Shown: positions 37,379 to 46,862, counted from the first letter of the stretch. The stretch: DNA of 64,000 nucleotides from Mycolicibacterium elephantis DSM 44368 (GCF_004014805.1 NZ_ATDN01000003.1:1-64000); one strand, 5' to 3'. The notes: generated by a model not told the origin, from the sequence alone. Made by a program: numbers and translations.

Positions 37379-37555
37379 ACGAAGAACTGGTCGATCTGGC
37401 GCACCGCCTTCATGAACTGATCGAGGTCGACGGGCTTGGTGACGTAGGCGTTCGCGTGCAGGTTGAAGTCCAGCAGGATCAGGTCCGGTCGCGGCGCGTC
37501 CTGAATCGTCTTCGACGAGCAGCACGTCGATGGCGCGACCTTCGTCGGTGGTCAT
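37351..37555 (-). pseudogene. Response regulator remnant with internal deletions
   Basis: From ATG 37555, translationally coupled to the kinase stop, the reading starts like an Rcp1-type receiver (TTDEGRAIDVLLVEDDSG). It then loses frame, and a second frame gives PDLILLDFNLHANAYVTKPVDLDQF and a normal receiver end (FFVQVVRLPGR, stop 37351). Joined, this is a receiver lacking the part between the acidic pocket and the PDLILLD strand, and the part between that strand and HANAYVTKP. About 205 nt remain of an expected 420-450. It cannot fold as a receiver. At least two deletions are needed, one of them frame-breaking. Confidence 0.85.
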
Positions 37556-39123
37556 TCGGTGGTTCCTTCCGCGGTGGCCGCGACGGGCTCGTCGGCGGTG
37601 ATGGGAATGGTGAAGCGAAACCGCGCTCCGCCGGTGAAGGAGGTGTCGATCCAGATGCTGCCCCCGTGGTGCTCGACGATCTTCTTGGACAACGCGAGCC
37701 CGATGCCGGTGCCCGTGTAGGCGTCGCGGCCGTGCAACCGCTGAAAGATCACGAACACCTTGTCCGCGAACTCCGCCGGGATACCGATCCCGTTGTCGGA
37801 CACCGTGATCAGCCACGTGCCGTCGCGCTCGTCGGCGCCCTTCTCGCAGTCGACCACGATGCGGGGAGTGAGCCCTTCACGCTGAAACTTCACCGCGTTG
37901 CTGATCAGGTTCTGCCACAACATGGTGAGCAGTGTCGGGTCCCCGGTGAGGCGCGGGAGCGGCTCACCGCTGCGTTCAATCTGAGTGCCGGATTCCTCGA
38001 TGACGGTGGACAGGTTGCCGAGCGCGGCGTCCAGCGTGTCGCCCAACTCCACCTCGTCGGAAACCGTGTTGAGCCGGCCCACCCGTGAGAACGCGAGCAG
38101 ATCGTTGATCAACACCTGCATCCGCTGTGCGCCGTCGACGGCGAACCCGATGTACTCCATGCCGCGTTCGTCGAGCTTGTCGCGGTAGCGCATCTCCAGA
38201 AGCTGGCAGAACGCGGCCACCTTGCGCAGCGGCTCCTGCAGGTCGTGGGACGCGACGTAGGCGAACTGCTCGAGTTCGGCGTTGGACCGTTGCAGATCGA
38301 GTGCCTGCTCTGCCAGCTGCGCCCGCGCCGACCGGGTGCTCTCCAGTTCGGTGATGATCCGCTGGCGCATGTCTTCGACATCGGCGGCGATGGCCCGGAT
38401 GTCGCGTGGCCCGCGCGGCACGATCGTCTCGTCGAAGTTGCCACTGGTGATCACCCGGCATGAGCGCGCAAGCGCATCCAGCGGGCGGGTGACCGCCGCG
38501 CGGACCAGCAGGGCCAGCACGATCGTCGTCGCGAAGATCACCGCCACCACCGCGGCCAGGATCGCGTCCCGCCATCCCCGCATCCGCTCGATCGCCTCGA
38601 CGGCGTCCTCGCGGGTCTGCGACAGGTGCTGGTTCTGCGTTTCGAACAGCCCTCGAATCACGTCGAACTGCGCCTTGCCACGCTCGGCCAGCACGGCGTC
38701 CGGCACGTTCTGTGTGCCGGGTCGCACGCCGGTGATCAGCGGCTCGGCATAGGACGAACGCCAGGCCGCTGCGGCCTGCTCGACGGCGCCGAGGTCGGCG
38801 ACCAGCTCGGTGTGGTTTCCCAGATATCTGCGAATCTCTTGTGCCGCAGCATGTTCGGCGTTCTGCCCGGCGTAGTAGGGGTCGAGGAACCGGGGGTCGC
38901 CGGCGATCGCGTAGCCGCGCACCGCGGTCTCCTGATCCCGCAGCGCCGCCTGCAACTGGTACGCCGCGATGCGCGCGGGCTGGATCTCGGCGGTCAGTCG
39001 CCGGGACGCGTCATCGGTCCGGTCCAGCAGCAACACGACGCCGATCGCGCCGCCGAGTACCACGATGCCCAGAATCGACAGCACCAGGTTCTGCCAGCCC
39101 TGAACCGTTGGCTGCCATCTCAT
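37552..39123 (-). CDS. Sensor histidine kinase with CHASE3-like input domain
   Basis: 523 residues from ATG 39123. A membrane segment at 11-33, an extracytoplasmic helical CHASE3-like domain (about 38-180), a second membrane segment (187-210), HAMP (210-262), then the kinase core: phosphoacceptor H293 in ASHDLQEPLR, N-box WQNLISNAVKF, DNGIGIP and GTGIGLAL. The HDLQEPLR box is the phytochrome-like (Cph1) type, whose partner is usually an Rcp1-like regulator; the gene for one directly downstream is broken. Start and stop overlap both neighbours (TGATG and ATGA). Confidence 0.92.
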   Translation of the reverse strand: MRWQPTVQGWQNLVLSILGIVVLGGAIGVVLLLDRTDDASRRLTAEIQPARIAAYQLQAALRDQETAVRGYAIAGDPRFLDPYYAGQNAEHAAAQEIRRYLGNHTELVADLGAVEQAAAAWRSSYAEPLITGVRPGTQNVPDAVLAERGKAQFDVIRGLFETQNQHLSQTREDAVEAIERMRGWRDAILAAVVAVIFATTIVLALLVRAAVTRPLDALARSCRVITSGNFDETIVPRGPRDIRAIAADVEDMRQRIITELESTRSARAQLAEQALDLQRSNAELEQFAYVASHDLQEPLRKVAAFCQLLEMRYRDKLDERGMEYIGFAVDGAQRMQVLINDLLAFSRVGRLNTVSDEVELGDTLDAALGNLSTVIEESGTQIERSGEPLPRLTGDPTLLTMLWQNLISNAVKFQREGLTPRIVVDCEKGADERDGTWLITVSDNGIGIPAEFADKVFVIFQRLHGRDAYTGTGIGLALSKKIVEHHGGSIWIDTSFTGGARFRFTIPITADEPVAATAEGTTE

Positions 39124-40337
39124 CACGTCGCCGTGCGTGCGACCCGCACGACCGCGATGTCGTCGCTGATGCCGCCGACGGACTGCGCACGCCGCTCCAC
39201 GTCGTCGATCAGCGCGCTGACGAACTCGGCGGCCGGCAACTTCGCGTAGGACCGTGCCAGCTGCAGTAGGCCGTCCTCGCCCAGGCGTTCCCTGCCGCGC
39301 CCGGAGCGTCCCTCGAACAGCCCGTCGGTGAGCAGCACCAGCCCGTGGCCGTCGGGCAGTTCGAAGCGGTTCAGCGGCCACTCGTGGCCGTTGAGGCCCA
39401 GCGCGGACCCGCACGCGGGTTCGAGCCACTCGACCGTGTCCGGGCCGTGCAACAACATGCCGGGGTGGCCGGCCGACACCACGTCGAAACCCAGCCCGTC
39501 GGGCTCGATCGCGACGGACAGCACGGTCGCGAAGATGCTGGCGCCGGGCCGTTCGGTGCTCAGGATCCGTTCGAGCTGGCGCATCCGCTCGTTGCCGCGC
39601 AGCCCGGCGAACGTCAACGCGCGCCACCCGATCCGCAGCGCCACCCCCAGGGCGGCCTCGTCGGGGCCGTGGCCCGCGACGTCGCCGACCATGACGTGCA
39701 CGGTGCGGTCCGACGTCTGGATGAAGTCGTAGAAGTCACCGCCCAGCAGCGCGTGCTGACGGCTGGGCCGGTACTGGGCGACGATGTCTACCCCGGGCTG
39801 GTCCATCAGCAGCGGTGAGGGCAGCAACCCGCGTTCCAGGCGGGCGTTCTCCATGGCACGCAGTTCGCTGGCGTGCAGTTCGACGGCGGTCAGCTCGGCG
39901 CGCTTCCGTTCCATCGCGTACAGCAGGGCGCGGTGCAGCGCCTCGGGTTCGACGCGCCCCTTGACCAGGTAGTCCTGGGCCCCGGCGGCCAACGCCGACA
40001 CCCCGAAATGTTCGTCGTTCAGCCCGGTCAGCACGACGATCGGCACCGTGACGTCATGCTCGGCGATCTGGTCCAGCGCCTTGATGCCGTCGGCGTCGGG
40101 CAGGTTGAGGTCGAGCAGCACGCAGTCGGGCCGGTGCACGGCGATTTCCTGTCCGGCCTGCTCGATTGAACTGGCCCAGGTCAGTTCGATGGAGGCATCG
40201 GCGTCGTTGACCAGTTCCTCAACCAGCACCGCGTCGGCGCGGTCGTCCTCGACCAGCAACACCGAGAACGGCCGGCTACTGCCGCTCTTGGGCATCACCT
40301 GCCCACCCGCTGACTCGGGTTCATACAGCGCACGCAT
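39123..40337 (-). CDS. Receiver-PP2C (RsbU/SpoIIE-type) serine phosphatase
   Basis: 404 residues from 40337; M15 at 40295 is an equally good start. Receiver domain at about 24-140 with phosphoacceptor D76 (LLDLNLPDADG) and K126 (YLVKG), a linking helix (ERKRAELTAVELHASELRAMENARLERGLLP), and a PP2C-type phosphatase with GGDFYDF, VGDVAGHG and SDDIAVV metal motifs. Such proteins dephosphorylate anti-sigma antagonists on stress. The kinase encoded next, in TGATG overlap, could phosphorylate its receiver and so fill the role of the lost regulator. Confidence 0.92.
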   Translation of the reverse strand: MRALYEPESAGGQVMPKSGSSRPFSVLLVEDDRADAVLVEELVNDADASIELTWASSIEQAGQEIAVHRPDCVLLDLNLPDADGIKALDQIAEHDVTVPIVVLTGLNDEHFGVSALAAGAQDYLVKGRVEPEALHRALLYAMERKRAELTAVELHASELRAMENARLERGLLPSPLLMDQPGVDIVAQYRPSRQHALLGGDFYDFIQTSDRTVHVMVGDVAGHGPDEAALGVALRIGWRALTFAGLRGNERMRQLERILSTERPGASIFATVLSVAIEPDGLGFDVVSAGHPGMLLHGPDTVEWLEPACGSALGLNGHEWPLNRFELPDGHGLVLLTDGLFEGRSGRGRERLGEDGLLQLARSYAKLPAAEFVSALIDDVERRAQSVGGISDDIAVVRVARTAT

Positions 40338-40504
40338 CGGTAACCAGGCCTCCCACGTAGGTCACCGTGGTCGTCCTGACCCTTCTTTAGTGACGTTTTC
40401 GACAATAGCGGGCGTATCCACCGCACGCCGAAGTTACGGGCGCGCAGCCCAATTTTCTCGACATAAGCGTCAACATCGTGCGCTTCGGTGTGGAGAAACG
40501 TTGG

Positions 40505-40592
40505 CGGTGGCGGAGGGATTTGAACCCTCGGACGGGGGTTACCCGTCACACGCTTTCGAGGCGTGCTCCTTAGGCCGCTCGGACACGCCACC
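40505..40592 (-). tRNA. tRNA-Ser (anticodon CGA)
   Basis: On the minus strand the acceptor arms are GGTGGCG and CGCCACC with discriminator G, the anticodon loop is CTCGAAA (CGA, reading UCG), the variable arm is long, and GGTTCAAATC forms the T-loop. CCA follows directly (to 40502), so this is the only one of the five tRNAs here with an encoded CCA end. Confidence 0.95.
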
Positions 40593-40652
40593 GCGTTGCA
40601 GCTTACCGGGCACCCGCCCCGCTGATCCAATCGCTAGTGCGGCGTTGTTGTG

Positions 40653-40708
40653 TTCGCGCAAGCGCTCATCGCTGCCTTCGGCTCTTCGCGCAAGCGCTCA
40701 TCGCTGCC
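40653..40708. repeat. Two 24-bp direct repeats of the TTCGCGCAAGCGCTCA motif
   Basis: The 16-bp motif TTCGCGCAAGCGCTCA plus TCGCTGCC occurs at 40653-40676 and again at 40685-40708. In the second copy the tadA stop codon (TGA on the minus strand, 40698-40700) is part of the motif. Single 16-bp copies lie at 49334 and 57775. Confidence 0.85.
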
Positions 40709-41150
40709 GCGCGAAGAACTCCTCCAGCGGGGCCGCGCACTCGTCGGCCAGCACACCCCCGCGCACCTGCGGGCGGTGTGTCAGCCGCCGGTCGCGGACC
40801 ACGTCCCACAGCGAGCCGACCGCCCCGGTCTTGGGTTCCCACGCCCCGAACACCAGCCGCGCCACCCGCGCCATCACCAGCGCTCCCGCGCACATCGTGC
40901 AGGGTTCGACGGTGACCGCGAGCGTGGTGCCCTCCAGCCGCCACCCGTCGCCGAGCGCCTGGGCCGCCGCGCGCATCGCAAGGATCTCGGCGTGCGCGGT
41001 GGGGTCGCCCAGCGCCTCGCGGGCGTTGGCCGCACGCGCCAACTCGGTGCCGTCGGCCGCGACGATCACCGCGCCGATCGGCACGTCGCGGGGTCCGGCG
41101 CCGCGGGCGGCGTCCAGCGCGTCGCGGATGAGCTGCTCGTCCGTCCTCAT
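40698..41150 (-). CDS. tadA: tRNA-specific adenosine deaminase
   Basis: 150 residues from ATG 41150. It converts A34 to inosine in tRNA-Arg(ACG), a gene for which lies at 55319. Zinc-deaminase motifs: HAE with H53 and E55 (TAHAEI), and C84/C87 in PCTMC. A longer in-frame start at 41192 would run into the hairpin region and lacks conservation. It ends inside the 16-bp repeat. Confidence 0.94.
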   Translation of the reverse strand: MRTDEQLIRDALDAARGAGPRDVPIGAVIVAADGTELARAANAREALGDPTAHAEILAMRAAAQALGDGWRLEGTTLAVTVEPCTMCAGALVMARVARLVFGAWEPKTGAVGSLWDVVRDRRLTHRPQVRGGVLADECAAPLEEFFARQR

Positions 41151-41152
41151 GG

Positions 41153-41197
41153 TTTGTGTGCGTTCACGAGCGGTGGGCGCAACAACACGCACACAAA
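41153..41197. terminator. 10-bp perfect hairpin between two same-strand genes
   Basis: TTTGTGTGCG (41153-41162) pairs exactly with CGCACACAAA (41188-41197). It fills the 51-nt gap between the tadA-associated gene and tadA on the minus strand, ending 3 nt before the tadA ATG. As it is just upstream of tadA it might end or attenuate the upstream transcript, or be an operator. Confidence 0.55.
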
Positions 41198-41201
41198 TCG
41201 C

Positions 41202-41720
41202 CTATCGGCCAAGGCGCTCGAGCACCTTCGACAGCTCGTCGGCGAACCCCATCTCCCGCGCGATCCGGCCCAACTGCTCGTCGGCGTAGAGGTCGGTCTC
41301 GTCGAGGATCACACTGAGCACCGCGTCGGGCAGGCCGACGTCGGACAGCAGGCCCAGGTCGCCTTCCTCGAACGGTTCGGCCTCGTCGAGATCCTCCGGA
41401 CCGATATCGGCGTCCAGTTCCTCCAGCACCTCGGCGGCGATGTCGTAGTCCAGCGCCGCGGTCGCGTCCGACAGCAGCAACCGGGTGCCGGCAGGGGCGG
41501 GCCGCACGATCACGAAGAACTCGTCGTCGATGTCGAGCAGCCCGAAGACCGCTCCGGCACTGCGTATTTCACGAAGCTCGGTCTCGGCGGCGGCCAGGCT
41601 GGTCAATGCCGCACGGCGCATCGGTGCGCAACGCCACTTGCCGTCCTCGCGCACCACCGCCACCCCGAACCCGTCGGGCATGTCGGCCTGCTCCTGCGCC
41701 GGCGCACGCTGTGCTCCCAT
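41202..41720 (-). CDS. tRNA adenosine deaminase-associated protein
   Basis: 172 residues. The sequence ([19 protein letters not shown], then [17 protein letters not shown] and a very acidic middle [23 protein letters not shown]) fits the actinobacterial family always found beside tadA; in M. tuberculosis I recall Rv3753c at this place. A direct role in deamination has not been shown to my knowledge. The acidic segment could mimic nucleic acid. Confidence 0.83.
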   Translation of the reverse strand: MGAQRAPAQEQADMPDGFGVAVVREDGKWRCAPMRRAALTSLAAAETELREIRSAGAVFGLLDIDDEFFVIVRPAPAGTRLLLSDATAALDYDIAAEVLEELDADIGPEDLDEAEPFEEGDLGLLSDVGLPDAVLSVILDETDLYADEQLGRIAREMGFADELSKVLERLGR

Positions 41721-41814
41721 GTCGGCCTACGGTAGTCGCCGACCAGGCCATTTACCAGGACATCAGCCGGAGCCTGAGGTCGGCCGATGGCGCAGGATGT
41801 GGAAACCTGAAGGG

Positions 41815-42795
41815 ATGACGAAGACGCCCGTTTGTGTGGTCGGCCTGGGATTGATCGGCGGCTCCGTGATGCGCGCCGCCGCGGCCGCCGGGCGGGAGGT
41901 CTTCGGCTACAACCGCTCGCTGGAGTCCGTTTCGGCCGCCAGGGCCGACGGCTACGACGCCACCGACGACATCGACGAAGCGCTGTCCCGGGCCGCCGAC
42001 CGCAACGCCTTGGTGGTGCTGGCCGTTCCGGTCCCGGCACTGCCGCTGATGTTGGGCCACGTGCGCGACCTCGCCCCCGAATGCCCACTGACCGACGTCA
42101 CCAGCGTGAAAAGCGCTGTGCTGCAAGCGGTCCAGAACTTCGGGCTGTTGGAGCGCTTCGTCGGCGGCCATCCGATGGCGGGGACCGCGCACTCCGGATG
42201 GGCCGCGGGCGACGCCCGGATGTTCGTCGACGCGCCGTGGGTGGTCAGCGTGGACGACCATGTCCAGCCCGGCATCTGGGCCGAGGTGATGGCGCTGGCG
42301 CTGGACTGCGGCGCGTTCGTCGTGCCCGCCCGCTCCGACGAACACGACGCCGCGGCCGCCACCATCTCGCACCTGCCGCACCTGCTCGCCGAGGCGCTGG
42401 CCGTCACCGCCGGTGAGGTGCCGCTGGCGTTCGCGCTGGCCGCGGGGTCTTTCCGCGACGGCACCCGCGTGGCGGCCACCGCGCCCGATCTGGTGCGCGC
42501 GATGTGTGAGGCCAATGCCGATCAGCTCGTCCCGGTGCTTGAGCGCTCGCTTGAGCTGCTGAACCATGCGCGCGACGCGCTGGTGGCGCAGCGCCCGCTG
42601 AGCGATCTGATCGAGGCAGGGCACGCCGCCCGCGTGCGCTACGACAGCTTCAGCCGACCCGAGATCGTCACGATCGCCGTCGGGGAGGAGAACTGGCGTG
42701 AGGAACTCGCCGCCGCGGGACGCGCGGGCGGGGTGATCAGATCCGCTCTGCCAGTCCTGGGTAGTCGAGGGGAAAGCCCTCGGCGTCGACGGTGA
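41815..42795 (+). CDS. tyrA: Prephenate dehydrogenase
   Basis: 326 residues from ATG 41815 with AAGGG upstream. The enzyme makes 4-hydroxyphenylpyruvate from prephenate for tyrosine synthesis. NAD motif GLGLIGGSV at 10-18, catalytic-region motifs [21 protein letters not shown] (with the conserved histidine) and a helical dimer domain. It lacks a chorismate mutase or ACT domain. Its last 59 nt overlap the convergent glycolipid-binding-like gene, so the tail [12 protein letters not shown]... is probably not conserved. Confidence 0.92.
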   Translation: MTKTPVCVVGLGLIGGSVMRAAAAAGREVFGYNRSLESVSAARADGYDATDDIDEALSRAADRNALVVLAVPVPALPLMLGHVRDLAPECPLTDVTSVKSAVLQAVQNFGLLERFVGGHPMAGTAHSGWAAGDARMFVDAPWVVSVDDHVQPGIWAEVMALALDCGAFVVPARSDEHDAAAATISHLPHLLAEALAVTAGEVPLAFALAAGSFRDGTRVAATAPDLVRAMCEANADQLVPVLERSLELLNHARDALVAQRPLSDLIEAGHAARVRYDSFSRPEIVTIAVGEENWREELAAAGRAGGVIRSALPVLGSRGESPRRRR

Positions 42796-43336
42796 TCGTG
42801 GTGTCGGCGACCGGTGAGTGCAGCTTGATGCCGTCGGCGGCGCTGCTGTAGCTGATCACCGCCGAGTCCACGGACACCTCCGGCAGCCGCACGTACACCA
42901 CCGGGCAGGTGATCGAGTCCGAGCGCTGGTGCAACCCGGTGCGACGGATGGGCAGCGCGTTGAAGAACGGGCTGTAGACCACGTCGACGTCGAGTGCGCC
43001 GTCGAACGCCGAGCGGGTCGATCGGCCGGTGTGATCCTGCACCAGCCACATGTTCTCTTCATCGCGGGCGATCGACAGTTGGCGTTCGCGCTCGGCGAGG
43101 GTGACGGTCAGTGAGAGCCGGTTGGTGGCCCCCGACTCGTCGGTGACCAGGTTGTAGGAGGCCGAGAACGCCGGATGCGAAGACGTCGCGGCGGCGACGA
43201 TCCTGCCGTAGGCCTTGATCCGGTTGCCTGCCAACTGCACCCGTACCGATTCCATGCGAGTCACATCGTGCGACCGCCATGTCAGAATCGCCGGCCATGC
43301 GCTCTGGGTCGCACCGGGGCTGCCTGCGTCGCTCAT
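42737..43336 (-). CDS. Putative glycolipid-binding protein (DUF1089 type)
   Basis: 199 residues from ATG 43336. Pattern [27 protein letters not shown], ... [18 protein letters not shown]..., [36 protein letters not shown] fits the DUF1089/putative glycolipid-binding family, a beta-barrel-like fold also present in M. tuberculosis next to proZ. No signal peptide is seen, so the location is unclear. Starts only 4 nt before the proZ stop on the other side, i.e. it follows proZ on the same strand. Confidence 0.83.
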   Translation of the reverse strand: MSDAGSPGATQSAWPAILTWRSHDVTRMESVRVQLAGNRIKAYGRIVAAATSSHPAFSASYNLVTDESGATNRLSLTVTLAERERQLSIARDEENMWLVQDHTGRSTRSAFDGALDVDVVYSPFFNALPIRRTGLHQRSDSITCPVVYVRLPEVSVDSAVISYSSAADGIKLHSPVADTTITVDAEGFPLDYPGLAERI

Positions 43337-43340
43337 CCCT

Positions 43341-44147
43341 CTACCGTAAGCGACGGGTCTCCGCGCCCGTACCGCGACTCCGACGTGCCGGCCGCGGTGG
43401 GCGTGCGCGCGTGCGGCCCTGGGATTCGAGCAGGATCTCGTCGTCGAGGAACGGCTGCGGCATGCGCCCGAACCTGCGCAGCCGGCCGGTGCCCGGCACC
43501 GACGCCCACACCGCGAACGCCAGGGCGGCATCGAGGATCAGCGCCAGCGCGGTGACCATCAACGCCCCGACCAGCGCGATGTGGAACTGGCGCACCTTGA
43601 TGCCGTCGATCAGGTAGCGGCCCAGGCCGCCGAGGCTGGCGTAGGCGGCGACCGTCGCGGTCGCGACGATCTGCAGCGTGGCGGTGCGCAGCCCCCCCAG
43701 GATCAGCGGCAGCGCGTTGGGCACCTCGACGCCCAGCAGGACCCGCGTCTCGGTCATGCCCATCGAGCGCGCGGCGTCGACGACCGTACGGTCCACGTTG
43801 GCGACGCCGGCGTAGGTGCCGGCCAGCAGCGGCGGGATGCCCAGCAGCATCAGCGCCACGGTCGGGCCGACCAACCCGAGGCCCCACAGCAGCACGCCGA
43901 GCAGCAGCACGCCCAGCGTCGGCAGCGCGCGCAGCGCGTTGACCCCGGTGACGACGACGAAGGTGCCCCGCCCGGTGTGCCCGATGAGCAGCCCGATAGG
44001 CACCGCGATCATGGCCGAGAAGACGACCGCCAACACGGTGTACTGAAGATGCTCGCCGATGCGGGCGGCAAGGCCGGCGGGCCCGCCCCAGTTGGCGGCC
44101 GTGAAGATGAACGACAGCGCCTCGGAGAGAAAGGTCATCGGGCTCAT
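43341..44147 (-). CDS. proZ: Glycine betaine/carnitine/choline ABC transporter permease
   Basis: 268 residues from ATG 44147 (second ATG at 44138). Five to six membrane segments; the binding-protein-dependent permease loop EVPNALPLILGGLRTATLQIV is present. The last 50 residues are Arg-rich and not part of the family. Its start overlaps the proW stop in ATGA, and it is the last of the proX-V-W-Z genes. Confidence 0.92.
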   Translation of the reverse strand: MSPMTFLSEALSFIFTAANWGGPAGLAARIGEHLQYTVLAVVFSAMIAVPIGLLIGHTGRGTFVVVTGVNALRALPTLGVLLLGVLLWGLGLVGPTVALMLLGIPPLLAGTYAGVANVDRTVVDAARSMGMTETRVLLGVEVPNALPLILGGLRTATLQIVATATVAAYASLGGLGRYLIDGIKVRQFHIALVGALMVTALALILDAALAFAVWASVPGTGRLRRFGRMPQPFLDDEILLESQGRTRARPPRPARRSRGTGAETRRLR

Positions 44148-44818
44148 CCGGCGGCCACCTTGATGCGGTCCGCCCTGCTGAGGCGCGCGGCGCGGGTCCA
44201 CGGGGTCGCCGCCCTGCCCGCGAGCAGGATGAGCGTGTCGACGACGACCGCCAGCACGAAGATCGCGATGATGCCCGCGATGATCTGATCGCTCTTGTTG
44301 GCCTGATAGCCCTCGGTGAACCAGGTGCCCAACCCGCCGATGCCGATCACGGAGCCCACCGACACCATCGAGATGTTGGTCACCGCGATGACGCGAAGGC
44401 TGGCCACCAGCACCGGAATCGACAGCGGCAGTTCGACTTTGAGCATCCGGGTCAGCGGCCGGTAGCCGACGGCGGTGGCGGCGTCGCGCACCGGCCCGGG
44501 TACCGCGTCGAGCGCTTCGGGCACGGCGCGCACCAGCAACGCGCAGGTGTAGAGCGTCAGCGCGACGATGACGTTGGCCTCGTCGAGGATCCGGGTCGGG
44601 ATGATCAACGGCAACACCACGAACAGCGCCAGCGACGGAATGGTGAAGATGATGCTCGCCGTGACCGTCGTCAGCCTGCGCAGGTGGGTGGTGCGCTGCA
44701 CCAGCGCGCCGAGCGGCACGGCGATCAACAGGCCAAGCACGATCGGGATCAGCGACAGCCGCACGTGGATGACCGTCAGCTCCCACGCCGTGTCCAGGTG
44801 CGTGAGCAGGTAACGCAT
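44144..44818 (-). CDS. proW: Glycine betaine/carnitine/choline ABC transporter permease
   Basis: 224 residues from ATG 44818 (the TTG one codon earlier is less likely). Membrane protein with about six segments and the permease signature KVELPLSIPVLVASLRVIAV. It would pair with ProZ as a heterodimeric channel. ATGA overlaps on both sides link it to proV and proZ. Confidence 0.92.
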   Translation of the reverse strand: MRYLLTHLDTAWELTVIHVRLSLIPIVLGLLIAVPLGALVQRTTHLRRLTTVTASIIFTIPSLALFVVLPLIIPTRILDEANVIVALTLYTCALLVRAVPEALDAVPGPVRDAATAVGYRPLTRMLKVELPLSIPVLVASLRVIAVTNISMVSVGSVIGIGGLGTWFTEGYQANKSDQIIAGIIAIFVLAVVVDTLILLAGRAATPWTRAARLSRADRIKVAAG

Positions 44819-45915
44819 CAACCGTTCCTCTGCTGCTTGAGCGCGGCCAGCACGTCGTCGGCGAGCACCCCGCCGATCGGCTTACCGTCGGCGTCGACGG
44901 CCACCCCGATCCCCGACGGCGCCGACAACGCGGCATCGAGAGCCTGGCGCAGAGAACCGTTGGGGGTGAACAGCGATCCGCCCGCGGTGGTGCTGTCGTA
45001 GAGCGAGCCGCCGTTGCGGTGCTGTTCGACTCCGTCGGCGTCGATCCACGCATACGGGGTACCGTCGGGCTTTCGCACCAGCACCCAGTCGTCCGGGCCG
45101 AGGGCAAGGGTGTCGATCTCCGGTTCGGCGACGGATCTGATGTCGTGCAGCGGAAGGCCGCTGGAGTGGCGGAACTGCAGGCCGCGGTAGCCGCGGTCGG
45201 CCCCGATGAACCCGGCGACGAAATCGTTGGCCGGATTGGACAGCAGCCGCGCCGGCGCGTCGTACTGCTGCAGCACCCCGCCGCGGCCGAACACCGCCAC
45301 CTTCTCGCCGATCTTGATGGCCTCGTCGATGTCGTGGGTGACGAACACGATGGTTTTGTGCAATTCGTTTTGCAGGCGCAGGATTTCGGTCTGCAGTTCC
45401 TCACGCACCACGGGGTCGACGGCGCTGAACGGCTCGTCCATCAGCAGGATCGGCGGGTCGGCGGCCAGCGCACGGGCCACGCCGACGCGCTGTTGCTGCC
45501 CGCCGGACAGCTGGGCGGGATAGCGGTTGGCCAACGCGGGATCCAGGCCGACGCGTTCCAGCACCGCCAGCGCGGCTTTGCGTGCCGAGCGCCGGGATTC
45601 GCCTTTGAGCACCGGCACCGTCGCGACGTTGTCGATGACGCGCTGGTGCGGCATCAGCCCGGCGCTCTGGATGACATAACCGATGCCGAGGCGCAGCTTC
45701 ACCGGATCGACGGTGCTGACGTCGTCGCCGTTCACGGTGAGCGTTCCCGATGTCGGCTCGATCATCCGGTTGATCATCCGCATCGAGGTGGTCTTGCCGC
45801 AGCCCGACGGCCCGACGAACACCGCGAGCGTGCCGGTCGGCACCTGCAGGTTGAGGTCGTCGACGGCGACGGTGCCGTCGGGATAGCGCTTGGTGACGGA
45901 GTCGAAGACGATCAT
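44818..45915 (-). CDS. proV: Glycine betaine/carnitine/choline ABC transporter ATPase
   Basis: 365 residues from ATG 45915. Walker A GPSGCGKT at 35-42, ABC signature LSGGQQQR, Walker B ILLMDEP and the H-loop VFVTHD. The C-terminal 120 residues form a CBS-like domain (DGTPYAWIDADGVEQH, ... GIGVAVDADGKPIGGVLADDVL), which in OpuC/OpuA ATPases senses osmotic state through ionic strength or nucleotides. Overlaps proX and proW by 4 nt each. Confidence 0.93.
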   Translation of the reverse strand: MIVFDSVTKRYPDGTVAVDDLNLQVPTGTLAVFVGPSGCGKTTSMRMINRMIEPTSGTLTVNGDDVSTVDPVKLRLGIGYVIQSAGLMPHQRVIDNVATVPVLKGESRRSARKAALAVLERVGLDPALANRYPAQLSGGQQQRVGVARALAADPPILLMDEPFSAVDPVVREELQTEILRLQNELHKTIVFVTHDIDEAIKIGEKVAVFGRGGVLQQYDAPARLLSNPANDFVAGFIGADRGYRGLQFRHSSGLPLHDIRSVAEPEIDTLALGPDDWVLVRKPDGTPYAWIDADGVEQHRNGGSLYDSTTAGGSLFTPNGSLRQALDAALSAPSGIGVAVDADGKPIGGVLADDVLAALKQQRNG

Positions 45916-46862
45916 CGGGTCACCGGTTTGTCGAACCCGTTGTCCTCTACCCACTTTCGCGCCGCTTCGTCGGGGTCGACGCCTGCGTTGCCCTCGACCG
46001 CGCTGTTCATCTCGATGAGCGCCTCGGTGGTCAGCTTGGCCGATACGGCGTCGAGCACGGTCTTGAGCTCGTCGGACATCTTCTGCGATGCGACGAGCGG
46101 CATGACGTTGGCGGCCGGGAAGTTGTTCTTCGGATCCTCGAGCACCACAAGGTCGTTCTGCGGAATCGCCGGTGAGGTGCTGAAGATGTTGGCGGCCGTC
46201 ACCGTGCCGTCGACCAGCGCGCGCACGGTCGCCGGCCCGCCGCCGTCGCTGATCGAGACGAAGTTGGCCGGCGGGATGTCGACGCCGTAGTTCTTCTTCA
46301 GCCCCGGCAGCCCTTCGGCGCGGTCGAGGAACTCCGACGGTCCCCCGAACTTGATCTCGTCGGAGTGCGGCGCGAGATCGCCGATGGTCGTGAGGTTCCA
46401 TCGCTCCGCGGTTGCGCGGGTGACGGCGACGGTGTCCTTGTCCTCGGCCTGCGACGGCGGCAGCATCGACAGGTCGCCTGGAAGCGCCCGCAGCAGCGCC
46501 AATTCGATCGCGTCGGGTGCCGTCACCGTCGACGTCGGGTCGAAGTAGTTCAACAGGTTGCCGGTGTATTCGGGGATCAGGTCGATCGAGTGGTCCCGCA
46601 CCGCGGGGATGTAGGTTTCGCGGCTGCCGATGCCGAACTGGCGAGACACCGTGAAGCCGTTGGCTTCCAACGCCTGCGCGTAGATCTCGGCGAGGATCTT
46701 GCTCTCAGGGAAGTCCGCGGACCCGACGGCGATCGTCTTCAGGTCGCCGGACACGCTTCCGCCGCCGAGCGGATTCGAGCTGCCGCATGCGGTGCTCACC
46801 AACCCGAACAGCAGCGCCACCACGGCCAAACTCCACCCGCCGGCATGACCCTTGGCGCCCAT
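45912..46862 (-). CDS. proX: Glycine betaine/carnitine/choline-binding lipoprotein
   Basis: 316 residues. Signal peptide with lipobox VSTAC and lipidated C26. The mature protein has the OpuAC-type two-lobed substrate-binding fold: TIAVGSADFPESKILAEIYAQALEANG, then LIPEYTGNLL, and ISDGGGPATVRALVDGTVTAANIFSTSPAI. It captures a compatible solute outside and hands it to ProW/ProZ. First gene of the proXVWZ operon. Confidence 0.93.
   Translation of the reverse strand: MGAKGHAGGWSLAVVALLFGLVSTACGSSNPLGGGSVSGDLKTIAVGSADFPESKILAEIYAQALEANGFTVSRQFGIGSRETYIPAVRDHSIDLIPEYTGNLLNYFDPTSTVTAPDAIELALLRALPGDLSMLPPSQAEDKDTVAVTRATAERWNLTTIGDLAPHSDEIKFGGPSEFLDRAEGLPGLKKNYGVDIPPANFVSISDGGGPATVRALVDGTVTAANIFSTSPAIPQNDLVVLEDPKNNFPAANVMPLVASQKMSDELKTVLDAVSAKLTTEALIEMNSAVEGNAGVDPDEAARKWVEDNGFDKPVTR

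Noticed and set aside
37351..37555. A functional short response regulator
   Set aside because: The conserved parts are in two frames and the middle of the receiver is missing.
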